Of a stretch of 6,188 bases of DNA, positions 5,662 through 6,188 are shown piece after piece. The notes beneath the pieces were generated by a model that searched no databases, had not been told where the DNA came from, and worked only from the letters and a program-made list of their open reading frames with translations. Location of the stretch: contig MGZO01000106.1 of the NCBI GenBank assembly GCA_001802655.1, forward strand, positions 36,279 to 42,466. Direction: 5' to 3'. A program made the position numbers and the translations under genes. Source of the DNA: Hydrogenophilales bacterium RIFOXYD1_FULL_62_11. GTDB taxonomy: Bacteria > Pseudomonadota > Gammaproteobacteria > Burkholderiales > Thiobacillaceae. The first letter of the stretch is position 1. The number at the start of each line of letters is the position of its first letter.

Positions 5662-5963
5662 TGCTTTATGCCATCGTCGGACAAGACGTACCCGACAGTT
5701 TGAATCAGCGGCTAGCCGCCCGCCCCGCTCACTTGGAACGCTTGCTGGCACTGCAGCAGGCCGGCTGCTTGTTGCTGGCAGGTCCCTTTCCCGCACTCGA
5801 CAGCAATGACCCAGGCCCTGCGGGCTTCACCGGCAGCCTCATCGTCGCCGAATTCGACGACCTGACCACTGCACAAACCTGGGCGGATGCCGACCCTTAC
5901 GTTACGGCTGGCGTCTACGCCAGCGTCAGCGTCAAACCCTTCAGAAAGGTCTTGCCCGCATGA
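5661..5963 (+). CDS. yciI: YciI family protein
   Basis: The 100-residue soluble protein closely resembles E. coli YciI throughout: MLYAIVGQD (1-9), the RPAHLERL block (21-28) with the conserved H24, AGPFPALDSNDPGPAGFTGS (40-59), and WADADPYVTAGVYASVSVKPF (74-94). YciI proteins have a ferredoxin-like, dimeric alpha-beta barrel fold. A conserved histidine-aspartate pair is proposed as an active site, but the natural reaction is not established, so no enzyme activity is assigned. The ATG overlaps the yciB stop by one base (TAATG), and the stop overlaps the bolA ATG by four bases (ATGA). Translation is therefore probably coupled along the operon. yciB and yciI also occur close together in E. coli, which supports a conserved linkage. 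Confidence 0.95.
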   Translation: MLYAIVGQDVPDSLNQRLAARPAHLERLLALQQAGCLLLAGPFPALDSNDPGPAGFTGSLIVAEFDDLTTAQTWADADPYVTAGVYASVSVKPFRKVLPA

Positions 5964-6188
5964 GCACCGAAGAATTGATCCGCCAACGCCTCAACGCGCT
6001 GGAGCCCGAAACGTTTACCCTCGAAGACGAAAGCGCCCAACATCGCGGACATGCCGGTGCCGCCTCAGGGGGTGGGCATTTCCGCCTCACAATAGTGTCA
6101 CCAAAATTTCGTAATCTCTCGACCCTTGCCCGTCACCGGCTGGTCTACGAATCCATGGGCGAAATGATGCAGCGCGAAATACATGCGC
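5960..6188 (+). CDS. BolA family protein, N-terminal part (runs off the right edge)
   Basis: This frame opens with an ATG overlapping the yciI stop in ATGA and stays open for 76 codons to the window edge. It reads MSTEELIRQRLNAL at the start, then TLEDESAQHRGH (20-31), GGGHFRLTIVSPKF (37-50) and LARHRLVYESMGEMM (56-70). The order of an N-terminal helix, an ESxxHxGH-type loop, a beta strand ending in VSxxF and the RHRxVYxxL helix is the BolA fold. H59 in the RHR motif and H31 are the likely conserved metal-ligand positions. BolA proteins partner with monothiol glutaredoxins in Fe-S handling, and E. coli BolA also affects cell shape and stress responses. Few residues appear to be missing for a short BolA. 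An AAGG at 5946-5949 lies 10 nt upstream. I cannot tell which BolA subfamily this is, so I give no symbol. Confidence 0.92.
   Translation, partial: MSTEELIRQRLNALEPETFTLEDESAQHRGHAGAASGGGHFRLTIVSPKFRNLSTLARHRLVYESMGEMMQREIHA

Noticed and set aside
1..6188. A new defence, mobile or biosynthetic system in the window
   Set aside because: Every substantial open stretch belongs to a recognised housekeeping family. No repeats, integrase, transposase or unexplained large gap was found.

Overview
The window looks like ordinary chromosomal housekeeping DNA from a Gram-negative proteobacterium, most likely a betaproteobacterium. This is inferred from the GC-rich composition, a complete ExbB/ExbD/TonB-type module, and close matches, as I remember the families, to YciO, YciB, YciI, BolA and RNase AM. 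The 400-residue form of TrpRS also fits betaproteobacteria. Coding density is very high, and I see no mobile element, tRNA, rRNA, CRISPR array or phage gene.

The genes run away from a divergent intergenic region at 4888-5019. On the minus strand, reading right to left, they are: rnm (PHP-domain nuclease/phosphatase, 4887-4036), yciO (4019-3393), a small M50 site-2-protease-family membrane protein (3383-2679), trpS (2639-1437), a 224-bp gap, then exbB (1212-565), exbD (578-177) and the start of a tonB-like gene (163 to beyond the left edge). The first four are spaced 9-39 bp apart and probably form one transcript. The exbB-exbD-tonB group is a second tight unit, with a 14-bp exbB/exbD overlap. 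On the plus strand, yciB (5020-5661), yciI (5661-5963) and a bolA-family gene (5960 to beyond the right edge) overlap by 1 bp and 4 bp, which suggests translational coupling.

By function, the left operon concerns RNA and translation (RNase AM, the TsaC-like YciO, TrpRS) plus a membrane metalloprotease of unknown substrate. The exb/ton unit would use proton motive force to power outer-membrane uptake. The right operon concerns the cell envelope (YciB) and small proteins of stress or Fe-S-related families (YciI, BolA).

No undescribed system stands out. The points most worth a second look are a four-cysteine pattern in TrpRS resembling the [4Fe-4S] site reported for Thermotoga TrpRS, a TonB-like N-terminus without the usual transmembrane histidine, a nine-C tract in the yciB leader, and YciO-specific replacement of residues that define TsaC.
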